Shown here piece by piece: positions 39,504 through 50,747 of a stretch of 64,000 bases of DNA. The notes beneath the pieces were generated by a model, which saw only the letters and a list, made by a program, of their open reading frames with translations, searched no databases and was not told the origin of the DNA. The first letter of the stretch is position 1. The number at the start of each line of letters is the position of its first letter. The stretch lies in NCBI RefSeq assembly GCF_035594125.1, contig NC_087180.1, positions 17,345,115 to 17,409,114 on the forward strand, read 5' to 3'. Made by a program: the position numbers and the translations under genes. This DNA comes from Scylla paramamosain. Lineage: Eukaryota > Arthropoda > Malacostraca > Decapoda > Portunidae.

Positions 39504-40980
39504 GCTACATTCCCTGCACTACATCAGGAAAGGACTCATTCATCAAGCACGGCAAGAAATGAGCTCCAGTTTCCCCGAGCGACAATCCCACAGCCCCCCG
39601 CAGCGCCGCCCGGGACGAGACGCCGCCGGAACACACTGTTATCGCGGCGCCTAATTAATGGCCGCCAGCCTCATGCATAACAGTCGTTCATTAGCACGAA
39701 ACATTGATGGTCACGTCTTGACTTTATCACCGGCAACTCCCTCACGGATGCTTAATAAAGTCCTCAGCCCGAAACACCTTCTTATCTAATTTGGTGAACG
39801 ATGCAAGGTATAATATCCACTTTCCTTCAGTTAACATTATTACTCGTGAATATTAATGCAGGGAGGCAGCTCGGCCTAAATATAATAAACTGCAGGTAAA
39901 TTTTCAATGACATTTCTTCGCTCACGTGCCGAAGCGTCAGAGTTTGTTAATCAGTTAAGCTTGTTAGGTGAACGTGATCCATTAGGGAGCCCTTCTAAGT
40001 ATACTACTATTACTACTACCACTAATGAGGATAATAATATGCTCGCGGACTCTCTACACGCTGCATTAGTAAGTCCTCGTCGCCGTCCCTCTGCGCCAGC
40101 GTCAGGAGGCGTAAAAGTTAGTGGCGGACAAAGAAAATCTGTACCGAGTTTCTTGAATATTCTCCTTCTGCAGATTCGAATATCAATCCACCAATCCCTT
40201 GTCCAATCCCTCTCCACCAATCCCTTGTCTCGCACTGCTTCTGACACCACCTCATGCTATCGTCACTTATCCTATCGTCAATATCCCTCTCCTACTCCAG
40301 CGTTTTAAGGAGTAACATACCTGCTATTAATTCATTACGCCTCAAAAAACCCTTATATTTTAGATCCTCAGAGCTGTACCAGTAAACACCAATTCATGTA
40401 TCTATCGGTCTGTCACAATCACATGCATATCCTCATCTTCATCTAACACTTTCAAGTAAACTCTTCCCTTCCAATCACAGTCTGCCAAGAATAATCACCT
40501 TTATGTTTTTGTGAATTGTCCTACGAAATTCTACACAACAAGGTTCTTCGGGAAATGAGTTGTGGAATATAACATAGACCTTAACTTCTGAGGGAGCGAA
40601 GTGATCATCAACAATAGCCATTATGTAAATAAGGAACAAACAACCTCATCTCGAGTTACGATATCATTTCTCCTTTGGTGAGTTTACCTGTTTTTTTTCT
40701 TTTTTTTTTTTCCCTGGAACGCGAAGAAGGACTGCCACACTCCCGTCTCTCCACCAGCGCCATCACACCCCTTACTTCCTCTCTCTCTCTCCTCCAGCCC
40801 CACACACACACAAAGCCGCGCACAATCTGGAAGACCCCAGCACTGTACAAACAAACTCAAATACCTCCTGCGTAACAATAATAATAACACGTTTACTTCT
40901 CTGTTTCCGCCTCACCGCACAAGAATACGCCGCTGGAAACAATAACAGGCCACGCATGCCTCGGGGCACGGCTGCGCAGC
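39504..40980. other. Unique sequence including a GC-rich segment with homeodomain-type words
   Basis: 39,580-39,770 combines GC-rich sequence with CCTAATTAATGG, CATGCATAA and TTCATTAGC. A 133-codon plus-strand frame (39907-40308) has no domain. Confidence 0.4.
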
Positions 40981-41013
<33 letters not shown>

Positions 41014-41178
41014 GTAATCCCATTCTATAATGTACAGGAAGGCTTGGATATAAATACCATAAAGAAATATCAGTGAAGGAAGATGGAGAGGGAAAAATAA
41101 TGATGAAGAAGGAAAAGAGATATAAATGAGAAAAAACGTAAGAGAACAATGAAAACCAGAGAAAGAACTGCGGGTTTA

Positions 41179-41251
<73 letters not shown>
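40981..41251. repeat. (CA)n and (TC)n runs
   Basis: CA 40981-41011 and TC 41181-41251; A/G-rich spacer. Confidence 0.95.
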
Positions 41252-41255
<4 letters not shown>

Positions 41256-42845
41256 ACGGATGCCGCTGTTCCACCTAATCTGCCTGGGTGTTACTCAGGC
41301 GCCGTGTACCGCACTACGCCGCCTTCCCCACCTCCCCCGGCGTGCACCATGAGGCAGCGACACCCTGAGCCCTAAATTATCCCCCAGCAGGTACTCACAA
41401 GACGGCGCTCTTACGGAGAGGTGAGTGGTGAGTGGTGAGATGTCAGCGAGGTAATCTGGGTTATCTTGGAAATGCACTGAAAGGTTCCTGCTCGAGTCGT
41501 TTCCTTCCCAGCACTTAGTAATGATACGTCTGCTCTCTCCCTCTCTCCCTCTCTCTCTGCATCCGGAAGCGTAGCAGGATTCTCTCCCTTGGTACTTCGG
41601 GACCAGAGTGAAGCTTCAGTGAACTCCTTGTCAGTGTGCCTAAGTAATGTAGCCTGAGTACTGAAGCTTTTGTCTGGCTAGAGAATCTTACTGACACGTG
41701 TTCTGGTGGTGATGACAGATAACTATCCCCCACTAATGGCAGTATTTGGTTGGTAACACAGGCATGCTCATTCGAACGAAGGCGAGGCGCGGAGGGAGAT
41801 GCTTTGTGCTGATTGGCTGGCATGAGGTGGAGGCGCGTCACGTCACTGATGTCTGTGAGTTGTGCGGGGGGGTCACTCATCATTGCCACCATTATGTAGC
41901 TTGTGTTCTGAAGCGCTCCGCTCTTACAACGACTGTTTCCAAAGGTCACAGAGATGTTCAGCCTGGCTCAAGTGTTTCTCCTGTTAATTATGCAGAAAGA
42001 CTGTTAATTTGTCACTAGAACCATAAAAACACTGAGAAACCCGTGCAACTTCAACTAGAGCCTTTTGAATGTAGTGGAAGAGCGGTGTATAAGGATATGA
42101 TGTAGCGTCTGCGGGGTGATGCCAAAGACTGTAAAAAAAAGACAGAAATGCTTCCAACCCAAACTAACAAATATGTGTAGCCAAAAAGATGCCAGGAAGC
42201 ACACCCTCATGAAGTCACGCATCATGTACAGCGTGAAAGAGGACCTAGATGACGTAGATGCAGCGTGATGGGTTTAAAAGTCTCTCGTTACGTGGCTATT
42301 GACCAGCAAAAGTCCGGGTGAGAAAACATCAACACGTCAAATCATCACGTATATTTCTGGCTACACTTGTACGAAAGATGCATCAGGTTAGGGAGTTCAA
42401 AGTTCACCAGGTCTAGTATTGGACAGATACTCAGAGCAGACTTGACACAAACTAACGCGTGAAATAGGGCGAAAAACAGCGGTACTTAGTGAGGCTTACA
42501 CTTGTACGGGATGAGGATTCCTGTTGTGGTTATATGATAGTTTGCTTATTTCATTCGTGCTTTCGTGTTTGGTATTCCCTATGACAGGTTGCTGCGAACT
42601 TAAGTAATTCAGAGATGCGCATTCTTGTTTTGATGAGTTCCTTGTTTATTATTATTATTATTATTATCATTATTATTATTATTATTTCAACCATCGTTTC
42701 GTGTTTCGTTTTCCTTTAGTTAAGTCAGGTTACCACAAATTCATTTCATTAAAGGGCTCACGGGATTACAATGCTACGGGATTATGACGGTAAGGACTCC
42801 CGAATATATTAACTTACGATGCACAGACTTAATGGCACGGATTTA
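41252..42845. other. Region downstream of the lectin gene, no gene recognised
   Basis: A 144-codon minus-strand frame (41515-41949) has ordinary composition but no motif, signal peptide or splice partner that I could find. (TTA)n with one CAT lies at 42648-42686. Confidence 0.45.
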
Positions 42846-42847
42846 TT
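42842..42847 (-). promoter_or_regulatory. Possible poly(A) signal overlapping the lectin stop codon
   Basis: AATAAA overlaps the TAA stop codon (TAATAAAT on the minus strand). If used, the 3' UTR would be very short. No other canonical AATAAA is evident in the next 100 nt downstream. This is a sequence match only; transcript ends are unknown. Confidence 0.3.
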
Positions 42848-43127
42848 ACGGGGTGACGATACAAATGACAACCAAAGCGAACTTGTCAAAGCAGTCCACG
42901 TCCCTCAGGCCAGATTCGTACATGGTGCACTTCTCGGTCGTTGGGTATCCGGGGCCCCACATAGGGTCAGCCACGGTGGTTCCTGAAGGGTCTTGCCACA
43001 TGTTGTCCCACGTCTGTAAGAGAGAGAGAGAGAGAGAGAGAGAGTGGGGGTAGGTTAATTTCGTATCTTAAAAAGCCATTCATATTGAAGAGAAACTTAT
43101 TTATCACTTCTTAAACTTGAGAGAATC

Positions 43128-43172
<45 letters not shown>

Positions 43173-44325
43173 TTTTCAGACCCACGAAGTATGCACTGCC
43201 TAGCTTCTTCTCCAGGAGTAATCTCTCCGTGGCGTCACTCACGTACGCCATAGTTGCCCAGATGGAATTACAGCCAACCTTTGCCTCGAACCAGCTCCAA
43301 ACACCTGCCGGCCGGAGGGGAATGAAGGTGTGCAGAGGGAGGTAGGTGCTGCAGGTCGAGGAGGCGGATTGTATTAACCCTTCCAGGTAAGTGTACACGA
43401 GGCATTCACCCTTAGCCGAGTCCCAGGACCACGCAAGGCACGACACGCTGCTACAGAGGGAGGCGCACCTGCAGACAAGAGGTTATGGTACAGTCGCTGT
43501 CATAAGTCACGTAACCTGTTTAACTTTTTCCTCCATTCTTAAGTTTTCCATGATCTTAGAATGTATCAGTTGTCAGGCTTTTTAAGATGACTGCCAATAC
43601 ATCAGAGGACTCATGATTTAAGGCAAACCGCTTACATTAGTACAAAAGAATGCTGCAGGTGAACAGACTTTTTTTGGCCGTGACTCGACGTAACATCGCC
43701 TAAGAGGTTTGACTGAGGCGTACATTCGTTGCATTAACTCAAGACTGGTTGCTTTTCATTTTCCTGCGTGTTAATCAAGTTGTGGGCCAGCAAAGTGCGA
43801 CGCTTGGTTCAGCTGGTGCAATAAAAGGTAAGTAAATTTAACACTGTCTTAAATTGGTTGCAAGAATGAGAGGATGAGGGGACAGCACACACGTCCTTAC
43901 TCGTATAAGTGTGAGCGCCCACTGCCTCTCAATACTGGGACTACCTAATGCACTGTTAAGTTTACTGACTAACCTTCTTTACACCACCTGTATAGTGAAA
44001 CCAAGAAGCGCCGCAAGACATAAGGAAGACCGGGAAGACTAATCTACACTCACCGACCCTGAGATGTCATTCCACCTTTCACTGTGACGCTTCCCTTAAC
44101 TACAGTGCCACGGGAGGATTATGCGCTTCGTTACCAGTGACTTATAAGATTAATGAAAGCTCACCGTATGGTCGATGTCGTGTAGTTAGTGAACTGCCCA
44201 ACAACAGTCCTGGCTTCTGAGAATTGCCGTTTGTAATACACCTGCTGGAATCCCTCGACGTGAAGCCACAGCAGCAGTAGCAGTAACAGTGGTAGCAGGC
44301 GGTGGTGCTGCCGAGACCTGGGCAT
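42846..44325 (-). CDS. Secreted PAN/Apple-like plus C-type lectin-like domain protein, three exons, 208 aa
   Basis: Exon 1 is 44325-44165, exon 2 is 43468-43171 and exon 3 is 43013-42846, ending in TAA. Intron 1 (696 nt) runs GTGAGC to CTGCAG in phase 2; intron 2 (157 nt) runs GTGTGT to TTACAG in phase 0. The joined frame is open for 208 codons. The ATG is preceded by CAAC and by an in-frame TAA 30 nt upstream. Residues 1-25 form a signal peptide: basic start, leucine run 13-19, likely cut near HVEG/FQQ. An N-glycosylation site NYT lies at 47-49. Cys55, 59, 64 and 76 have PAN/Apple-like spacing. Residues 110-205 match a C-type lectin-like fold: helix motif WFEAKVGC, FVGL at 148-151, WQD at 159-161, and cysteines 120/204 and 182/194 for the two canonical bonds. 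The usual EPN/QPD sugar-binding triplet is replaced by YPT (176-178) and WND by LRD (189-191), so calcium-dependent sugar binding is doubtful. The likely role is extracellular recognition or adhesion, which is inference. Family is confident; exact name unknown. Confidence 0.88.
43014..43170 (-). other. Lectin-gene intron 2 built on two microsatellites
   Basis: On the minus strand this intron begins directly with (GT)21 (43170-43129), so the GT donor is the first repeat unit after the exon's AAAAAG. It ends with a (CT)n run (43044-43020) followed by TTACAG, so the microsatellite supplies the polypyrimidine tract. A plausible branch sequence ATTAAC sits near 43,055. Splicing here keeps phase 0 and joins GLKK to TWDN inside the lectin-like domain. 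Confidence 0.8.
43469..44164 (-). other. Lectin-gene intron 1
   Basis: 696 nt from donor CG/GTGAGC to acceptor TTGTCTGCAG/G. It contains no microsatellite, unlike intron 2. Confidence 0.8.
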
Positions 44326-44711
44326 GTTGACAGCAGTGCAGGCAGACGGACTTTACCGCAGCTGTGGGCGACGCGGCGAGGAACCAAGAGCTGAATGGTC
44401 TTGAGGCTTGACGTGAGTTAATTGCGCTAAGTGGTTCTCGTTTCAAGGCGCCCAAGGTGGAGTTAACAGTGCATGACGGCTTGCTAAACTTGACTTCTTC
44501 CTGTGTAGAGCATGAAGACGTTAAGTGAATGGTTTCTACTTTTTTTTTCTGTCTTTTCTCCCTCCTCCGTCGTGATTCACCTCGCATGGCGGCGGCATAT
44601 CGGTTTATGACGTCCCAGATATTCGAGATTGATTTCAGCCGCCCGGGAGTTTCTCTTTCTTCGTTGGGAAATGGTCGATAATGGCAGAAATTGTGCGTGA
44701 AGAGATATTTC

Positions 44712-44715
<4 letters not shown>

Positions 44716-44759
<44 letters not shown>

Positions 44760-44870
44760 AGAGAGAGAGAGAGAGCCATCCATCCACCCACCCACCCATC
44801 CACATCCATCCATGCACCCACCCATCCATTCATCCATCCATCCAGCCAGCCAGTAAGCAGCCAGACAGAC
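44716..44870. repeat. (CA)n - (GA)n - (CCAT)n - CCAG - CAGA compound
   Basis: CA 44716-44755, GA 44758-44776, CCAT/CCAC 44777-44841, then CCAGCCAG and CAGACAGACAGAG. It lies about 400 nt upstream of the lectin start codon. Confidence 0.93.
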
Positions 44871-45229
44871 AGAGATTTACAAGACTAAGCAGAGAGACAA
44901 ACAGACTCACAGACACGCAGGGAAGAAGAGGCCGGGCTACTGGTACATCGCGTCACAGCAAACACGGGCAACATATATCATCTTGACCCTAACCAACCAT
45001 CCATCTTTTTTACTCCCCCCTCTCTCTCTCTCTCGCTCTCTCTCTCTGCACACACAGACTCCCAGACTTCCGCCCATCGCTGCTTGGTCATGCTTGGCTG
45101 CGCGGAGAGGGGGACCAGGAGACTTTTAAACACGTCAAAAAGTTAATGGAAATTGTCTCTCGCAAATCCATTAGTTTCTGCAGCGGTTCGTCTATCTGTC
45201 TCCCCGAAAAAAAAAAAAAGTAAAGGAAA

Positions 45230-45815
45230 ACAAGTTAGTCATTGCATTAAGAAGCTTTTATTTGCGTAATGGATGAGAAAATCTAAAGTTGATTAGTACT
45301 TGAAATAACATTAATCTATCTGTTTTATGGAAAAGAAAAGTTATTCATATAATGCACTGAAGGAGGTACTGTTGGAATTATGGGTAGAAAATAACAAAGA
45401 TTCATTACAACTCGAAGTGACATTAGTTTGCCTGTCTCTTCATAAAAAGGAAAACGAAGAACTTACTCATGTGGTGTATCAAAAAAAGCACTATTTGTGA
45501 AATTGAACGGAAAGATAAAGAGGAATTACCTGAAATACTGAAATATTACTACACCATCAGTCTCATAGAATAAAGGCAATGATATATTAAGAAACTATTA
45601 TATACGAAAAGGATAAGAAAAACAAAGATTAATTACTTAGATTACTTAGATTACTTAAACAATATCAATATCAGTCATATGGAATTAAAAAAGATAGGAA
45701 AAGCTTGCCTATTAGATGCATTAAGAAACTATTAGCGGTGTAATGGGTAAGAAAAATCAAGATTAATCACATGATACGTTATAATAATATTAGCATTCCG
45801 CGAGAAACAGTCAAG
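45230..45815. repeat. Five degenerate tandem copies of an AT-rich ~110-130-nt unit
   Basis: Cores GCATTAAGAAGCTTTTATTTG and ATGG(A/G)T(G/A)AGAAAA recur at about 45,243, 45,353, 45,484, 45,585 and 45,718. Each is followed by a GATTAATTAC-type block and, one to two lines on, a CATTA(A/G)T(C/T)T or TATCAGTC block ending in a GGAAAA-type A-rich stretch. Confidence 0.7.
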
Positions 45816-45924
45816 GTGAAAAATGCTCCTGCAGCTACAATGCTTCGTGACTTTGAGGGATGGATATCAGTGCATAAAATAGCGAGCGGGAGAGCGTGGC
45901 GGGGAGTGAGGGAGGAGCGGAACT

Positions 45925-46150
45925 GGAGCGTGGGTGGAGCATTGAGGGAGCGTGGCTGGAGCATTGTGGGAGCGTGGCTGGAGCATTGTGGAAGCCTGGC
46001 TGGACCGTAGTGGGAGCGTTGAGGGAGCATTGCAGAAGCTTGACTGGAGAGTTGCGGGAGCGAGGCTGGAGCGTGACGGGAGCCTGGCTGGAGCACTGCG
46101 GGAGCGTGGAGGAAGCGAGGCTGGAACGTGGCTGGAGTGTAGCTTGAACG
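45925..46150. repeat. ~22-nt GC-rich minisatellite
   Basis: About ten degenerate copies of GGGAGCGTGGCTGGAGCATTGT. Stop codons are rare in several frames on both strands, giving Glu/Trp/Arg- or Pro/Ser/His-rich open frames that only echo the repeat. Confidence 0.85.
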
Positions 46151-46424
46151 ATGCGGGTGCGTGACTGGAAGCGTGAAGAGAGCGTGAGTGGAGCCCAGCG
46201 CGAGCGAGGAAGGGGCGTTCCGAGCGTCTATCACTGAATTAATGGAGGACTTGAAGGAGAAAAAAATATAACACTCATCCAAAACCAAATTAATCGCCCA
46301 AGAGTCCCGAGTGCCGCAAAGTTCTGCCATTTATCGTCCGCCATGACTAATTTAACGTCGCCGCAGCAAGGACGAGGAAGGAGAGTGATGGTCCCCCGCC
46401 TGTCTTCCCCATTCTTACCGTTCT

Positions 46425-46875
46425 CGAGTCTCAAATGGCTAAAAAAAAATAAAATAAAAAACCTACAATTAGTTAAGGGTTTATGTTAGAATCCCCTCCG
46501 TCCTAGCGTTGTATTCAGCCGCTGTGTTGCTAATGCCGCTGATTATCGTGTTATGTACAAGTTATTTCGTGAGTCACTGTATGTCTCTCTTATTCTTATC
46601 GATCTCAAGTCTCAAAAAGGGAAAAAAAATGTATTAGTTAGAGTTTAGTTTATCGTTCCTCATTCAAGCGTTGCAAAAAAGAGGAAAATGTAAGATTAAT
46701 TTAGGTTTTACTTTGCGGTACCTTGTCCGAGCGTTGCAAAAAAGACGAAAAAAAAAATGTAAGATTGATTTAGGGTTTAGTTTACGGTTCCTTGTCCTAG
46801 CGTTGCATTCCCGCCGCTGTGACGCTAATGCCGCTCGTCACCGTATCATGTGCAAGATATTTCGTAAGTGTGTGA
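46425..46875. repeat. Nested low-copy duplications (63-69 nt, ~295 nt)
   Basis: GCGTTGCAAAAAAGA starts units at 46,668 and 46,731, with a related GCGTTGCATTC at 46,800. A longer segment, CCTAGCGTTGTATTC to TATTTCGTGAGT (about 46,502-46,576), is repeated diverged at 46,797-46,870. Confidence 0.75.
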
Positions 46876-47360
46876 GCGTCTGTACTGAATTATGCACGAG
46901 TACTTGTTTTTGGTCATATATTTTCAGCACTCACGTTATGCTGTATCATGAATCCCTCCTCCCACTTCCGGTCTACTGCAGTTTATACCAGAGAGAGTGG
47001 AGGGACAGACAACCAGACAGACAGACAGACAGATAACCAGACAAACAGACAGACGTTCAGAGGTGATATAGCCAAAAAAAACCCGCGTCCTGGAAAGTGG
47101 TAAAGAAAACAAAAAGAAAGAAAGAAAAGTGCAGAATCTCCAGCCTCGGGAGTGTCAGGGGTCAAGGGAGAGGATTTGGGAGAGGCTCAGGGATGGTGAC
47201 ACGCTTTTTTAATATCTCAGCTGCAGGAGGCCCAACGGGAGAAGGCAGCTGGTATCTCGCCGCCCGCTGAGAAAAACCAGCTGGTTCTACTTTTGCCTTC
47301 AGACGGGGAAAGCTGCACCCGGAGAGAGGACAGAAGGCAGCAAGGAGAACAAGAGGAAGT
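46876..47360. other. Unique sequence with a short CAGA run
   Basis: CAGA units lie at 47,015-47,055. No gene recognised. Confidence 0.5.
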
Positions 47361-47820
47361 GAAAGGCGATGATTATATTATGAGGACATGATGGAGTGTT
47401 CTGTAAAGTGAGTGTGCTGATGACATGACTGGTTTGGTTTTAAATTTCTACGTAGAATATGACAATGTAAATGACATGAACACAGAAGAGAAGTATGAGG
47501 TAAAAGGAAAGATTTAGATTATGAGGAAATGATGGAGTATTTTGTAAAGTGAGTGTGCTGATGACATGAATGGTTTAGCTTTTAACATTTAGAATAGAAC
47601 AGTTTAAATGTCTAGCAATGAACATAAGAACATAAACATACAAGAAAATAGAGAAGGATGAGATAAAAGGCAAGGATTACATTATGAGGAAATATTCAGA
47701 GAAGTGTGTGTGCTGATGACAGGACTTGCTCGGCTTTCACCTTCCAGAATATGGAAATGTTAATGTCAAGCAATGAACATAAGTACACAAACATATGTGT
47801 AAATAAGAGAAGCAGCAAGA
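47361..47820. repeat. Three degenerate tandem copies of a ~140-165-nt unit
   Basis: Units start near 47,361, 47,501 and 47,665. Shared blocks are AAGGCAAGGATTA.ATTATGAGGA, GTGTGCTGATGACA and (A/T)GTCAAGCAATGAACATAAG. The last overlaps a retrotransposon-tail match. Confidence 0.8.
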
Positions 47821-47870
47821 CACCAGCAGTCCACACGTGCCAGGTCTCTATACAAAAACATAATGAACAA
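47773..47870 (-). mobile_element. Weak third copy of the retrotransposon tail
   Basis: GAACATAAG is followed by a diverged match to the shared tail: AGAAGCAGCAAGACACCAGCAG, then CCACACGTG, then a CTCTATACA segment. The order of blocks is the same as at 49.7 and 53.8 kb, but indels are frequent. It overlaps the last unit of the tandem array at 47,361-47,820. Confidence 0.3.
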
Positions 47871-47879
47871 AAAACGATA

Positions 47880-49545
47880 ATAATGTCTGTATAAATCTAA
47901 TAAGGACGAAGATAATGGAATTCATGAAGTATGGCAAGAAAACTCACGGATCCATAAAAAATAACAAAGAAAAACTAGATAAAAATACACTTAACTCCTC
48001 GCTTCAGAGAAATAATCAACGTCTTTTCCCAGCGGTTTACCTGTGCACGTGTGCGTTTACCTGCATGTTGACCAGCGCCGCGACCTCACCTCTGGCTGGC
48101 AGGTCCCCGGGGAGAGACAAAGTTTCCGGGAACATCACCACTGTCTGCATGGGACAAGCGTCATTCCTCCTCACATCCTTGCAGTTCACTTTCCCTCCGC
48201 CTTCTCGCCTCCTTGTTCACTTTCCCTCCCACTTCTCAATTCCTAGTTCATTTTCCCTCCCCGCTTGTAGGACCGACACACACACACACACACACACACA
48301 TACCAGTTTACTTCGACATGTACGTATTTCTTGACGATATGGTGTCTTGGAAGTTACTGAGGTTTTCAAGGGTGTATTTTATGATTCTAGTGGTATTTAA
48401 CAAGGATTCTGTGGTGCTAATGAAATAAAACACCTATATGACTTCGAAAATCCCTGTGGCTTCTGAAAATGGTCGTTATGAGAGCCTGGAGCGTTTAAGA
48501 ATACAAACTTTAGTCTCATTCTAATCTGATTGTCTTATTTCAGGCCAGTGTGTTCAATCACGTAAATGGAAGCCTAGATTACTCTCTGGAACGAACTGAG
48601 GCAAAGCTTTATATTATTCGTGGGTTCTTATCATCGTTACGCAAAACTTTCTTTTTTTTCTCTCTCTCTCTCTCTCTGGGCAGGCCATTGTGTTGCCCCA
48701 AGTTTTTATCAGAAATTGAATCAGGTCGAGTCAGGGTTTTGGTGGTGATGACGGACGCGCTGTAAGTTATCTTGTTTTAGGTCTTCCGTGTTATTATGTC
48801 TGGTAAATCATGTGTGTCAACTTTCTGTAGATACTATCCGCTACCCTCCCTCCCTCCCTCCCTCCCTCTCTCTCTCTCCCTCCCTCCCTCAGAGACAGCA
48901 GGCAATACTTCAAAATGCATCTCCAGCTAAATGTAATCCAACAAATGCCTGCAAAGATTCGGTTACCTTGATAGGATATGAAAGACGCGAGTGAATCACA
49001 ACTTCTCCGCTTCTCCGTCGCCTGAGCCACGTGTTTGCTCCCCTGCTAGACATCCCCCTGCCTTGCTAAAAAGATAGTTGTGTGCTTTTTCTTCTCCAAA
49101 GTATTTTATCCTCTCAACTCCAACCAAATTTGGAAAGTTTTCTCATTAACGACGTCTCGGTCTTCCCGCTTGGCCTGACTCTTGTTCCTTCTCTTTTCTG
49201 TCTCTGCCCACCCCCCCTTTTTCAAGAATCAGCCATGTTTGTTTTTCTGGAGATTCAGCTTAACTTTCGCCTTATCTCTTCCGTATCCTGTTCCCAATGG
49301 TTCCGAACTGCAGGATTTGTCTGTGATGAAGGTTTTTGTGCACCATCTTGGTCTTGGGCTGGGCTGATGCGGCTCCCAGGCCTTGAGGAAGAAAAAATAA
49401 GCCTCTGCCTGCTACCTGTTGTGTTCCTTTGATTCCTACTGCGGGATTGGACCAACTGTCACGCACGAGCCAAGAATGTGAGGGTAACAAGTAACAGGTG
49501 TGAGTAGACTATGTGGGTTATCAAGAAATGTCGAGAGGGAAATTG
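47880..49545. other. Unique sequence with small repeats
   Basis: 48,186-48,265 holds three ~32-nt copies of GTTCACTTTCCCTCC; (CA)n at 48276-48301; a short TC run at 48660-48677; CCCT units at 48846-48892. Open frames lack motifs. Confidence 0.5.
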
Positions 49546-49546
49546 T

Positions 49547-49738
49547 ACAAATGAGCGGGGAGGTGAACGATGCGCTGTTACTGTTATGCATCTAAAGAAA
49601 AGTGTTAGTCTTACAATGGAAAAACCTGGTGTGGGAAATGGACGGGATGAAATGAACGCTGCGCTGTCACTGACTTATGCATCTGAAGAAAGCGTTAGTC
49701 TTCCAACAGAGAACCCGGTGTGTGAAAGGGACAAGTAA
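49547..49738. repeat. Two tandem copies of a ~93-nt unit
   Basis: Both copies share GAACG(A/C)TGCGCTGT, TATGCATCT(A/G)AAGAAA and GTTAGTCTT. The second copy abuts the retrotransposon tail at 49,736. Confidence 0.8.
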
Positions 49739-49859
49739 GAACATAAGAACATAAGAAATAAGGGAAGCTGCAAGAAGCGACCAGGCTTACACGTGGCAGT
49801 CCCTGTATGAAATATACCTACCTATTTCCACCTATCATCCCCATCCATAAACAGTAGGA
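49736..49859 (-). mobile_element. Second copy of the same retrotransposon 3' end
   Basis: About 95 bp (49761-49859) align with the copy at 53780-53870; roughly four in five positions agree by eye. On the minus strand it reads FMDGDDRWK and a stop, then the shared 3' untranslated segment, and finishes with tandem TTCTTATG units, a simple-sequence tail as found at LINE 3' ends. Only the last few codons are kept. Confidence 0.5.
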
Positions 49860-50715
49860 GTAAACAGGTCGCCTCGTGCTCTATTGCAAGGAACTCACCG
49901 CCATGGAAAACGTAAACCACATTTTTTTTTTTTTTCATTACTCCGTAGATCACTCGGACATGTTTTTTTTTTCTTTTCTTTTCGTTTTCCCGCGGCGCAT
50001 TTTCATACTTTTTTTTTCCCAAACACTGACTAATGGCGCCAGGTAATACAGGTCCAACTGACACAAGACATATTGTTCCTTTCACCAGATTGTGACTTTG
50101 ACACTTCCACGGGCGGATCTGTGCTTATGGGTTGCATTTTTTAAGCAAATTTGACAGACGGATGGATGGAGCGCTGTCAGTGAAAGGCAATAGGCAGGAC
50201 GCGCCGCCCAAAATGAATGGTGTTCCCTTTATCGCGACCAGCCCATCGTAGGAAATGAATGGCAGATGGGAATTAATTTATGGATCCTCCTGACCATAAA
50301 TGAATATCCGCTCTTTGCTATATCGAGTTAGCGTATTGTTGTAGTCCATTTGCTGGAAATTCATATATGCATTTTTTCTCTCTTTTTTTTTTCCGGCCGG
50401 CGTGTGCGAGGCGGCGGGCAGCGAGGGCCACGCGGCGCGCACTGCGGTGGTGCCGATGATGAAAAACACACAGGTGACAAATGAACTATTCCTGACTCCT
50501 GCCGAAGTGACGCTGCATATTTTTTTTCCAGGCAGCTTTTTTTTTTTTTTCCCCACGGCAGTTCTTTTTTTTCCCCACGCCTATGATGCACGGAGGCCTG
50601 GGAGAGGAAAGACACGTCCCCGGAATACAAATGTTGACGTGGAGTGGATAGGTGCATGTCGGCGGCCACATTACCCGGCCCTCCAGACTCCCACCAAAGG
50701 CCGCACCTGCCAGGG

Positions 50716-50747
<32 letters not shown>

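Noticed and set aside
41515..41949. 144-codon minus-strand frame with ordinary composition
   Set aside because: No domain, signal peptide, splice partner or conserved motif was visible; kept only as a note under the flanking region.
42180..42270. Short acidic frame beginning MKSRIMYSVKEDL on the plus strand
   Set aside because: It has only 19 codons, no upstream continuation, no splice-site context and no recognisable family.
44186..44755. 189-codon minus-strand frame over the lectin start region
   Set aside because: It is a different frame from the supported signal-peptide exon, runs into a (CA)n array and has no motif.
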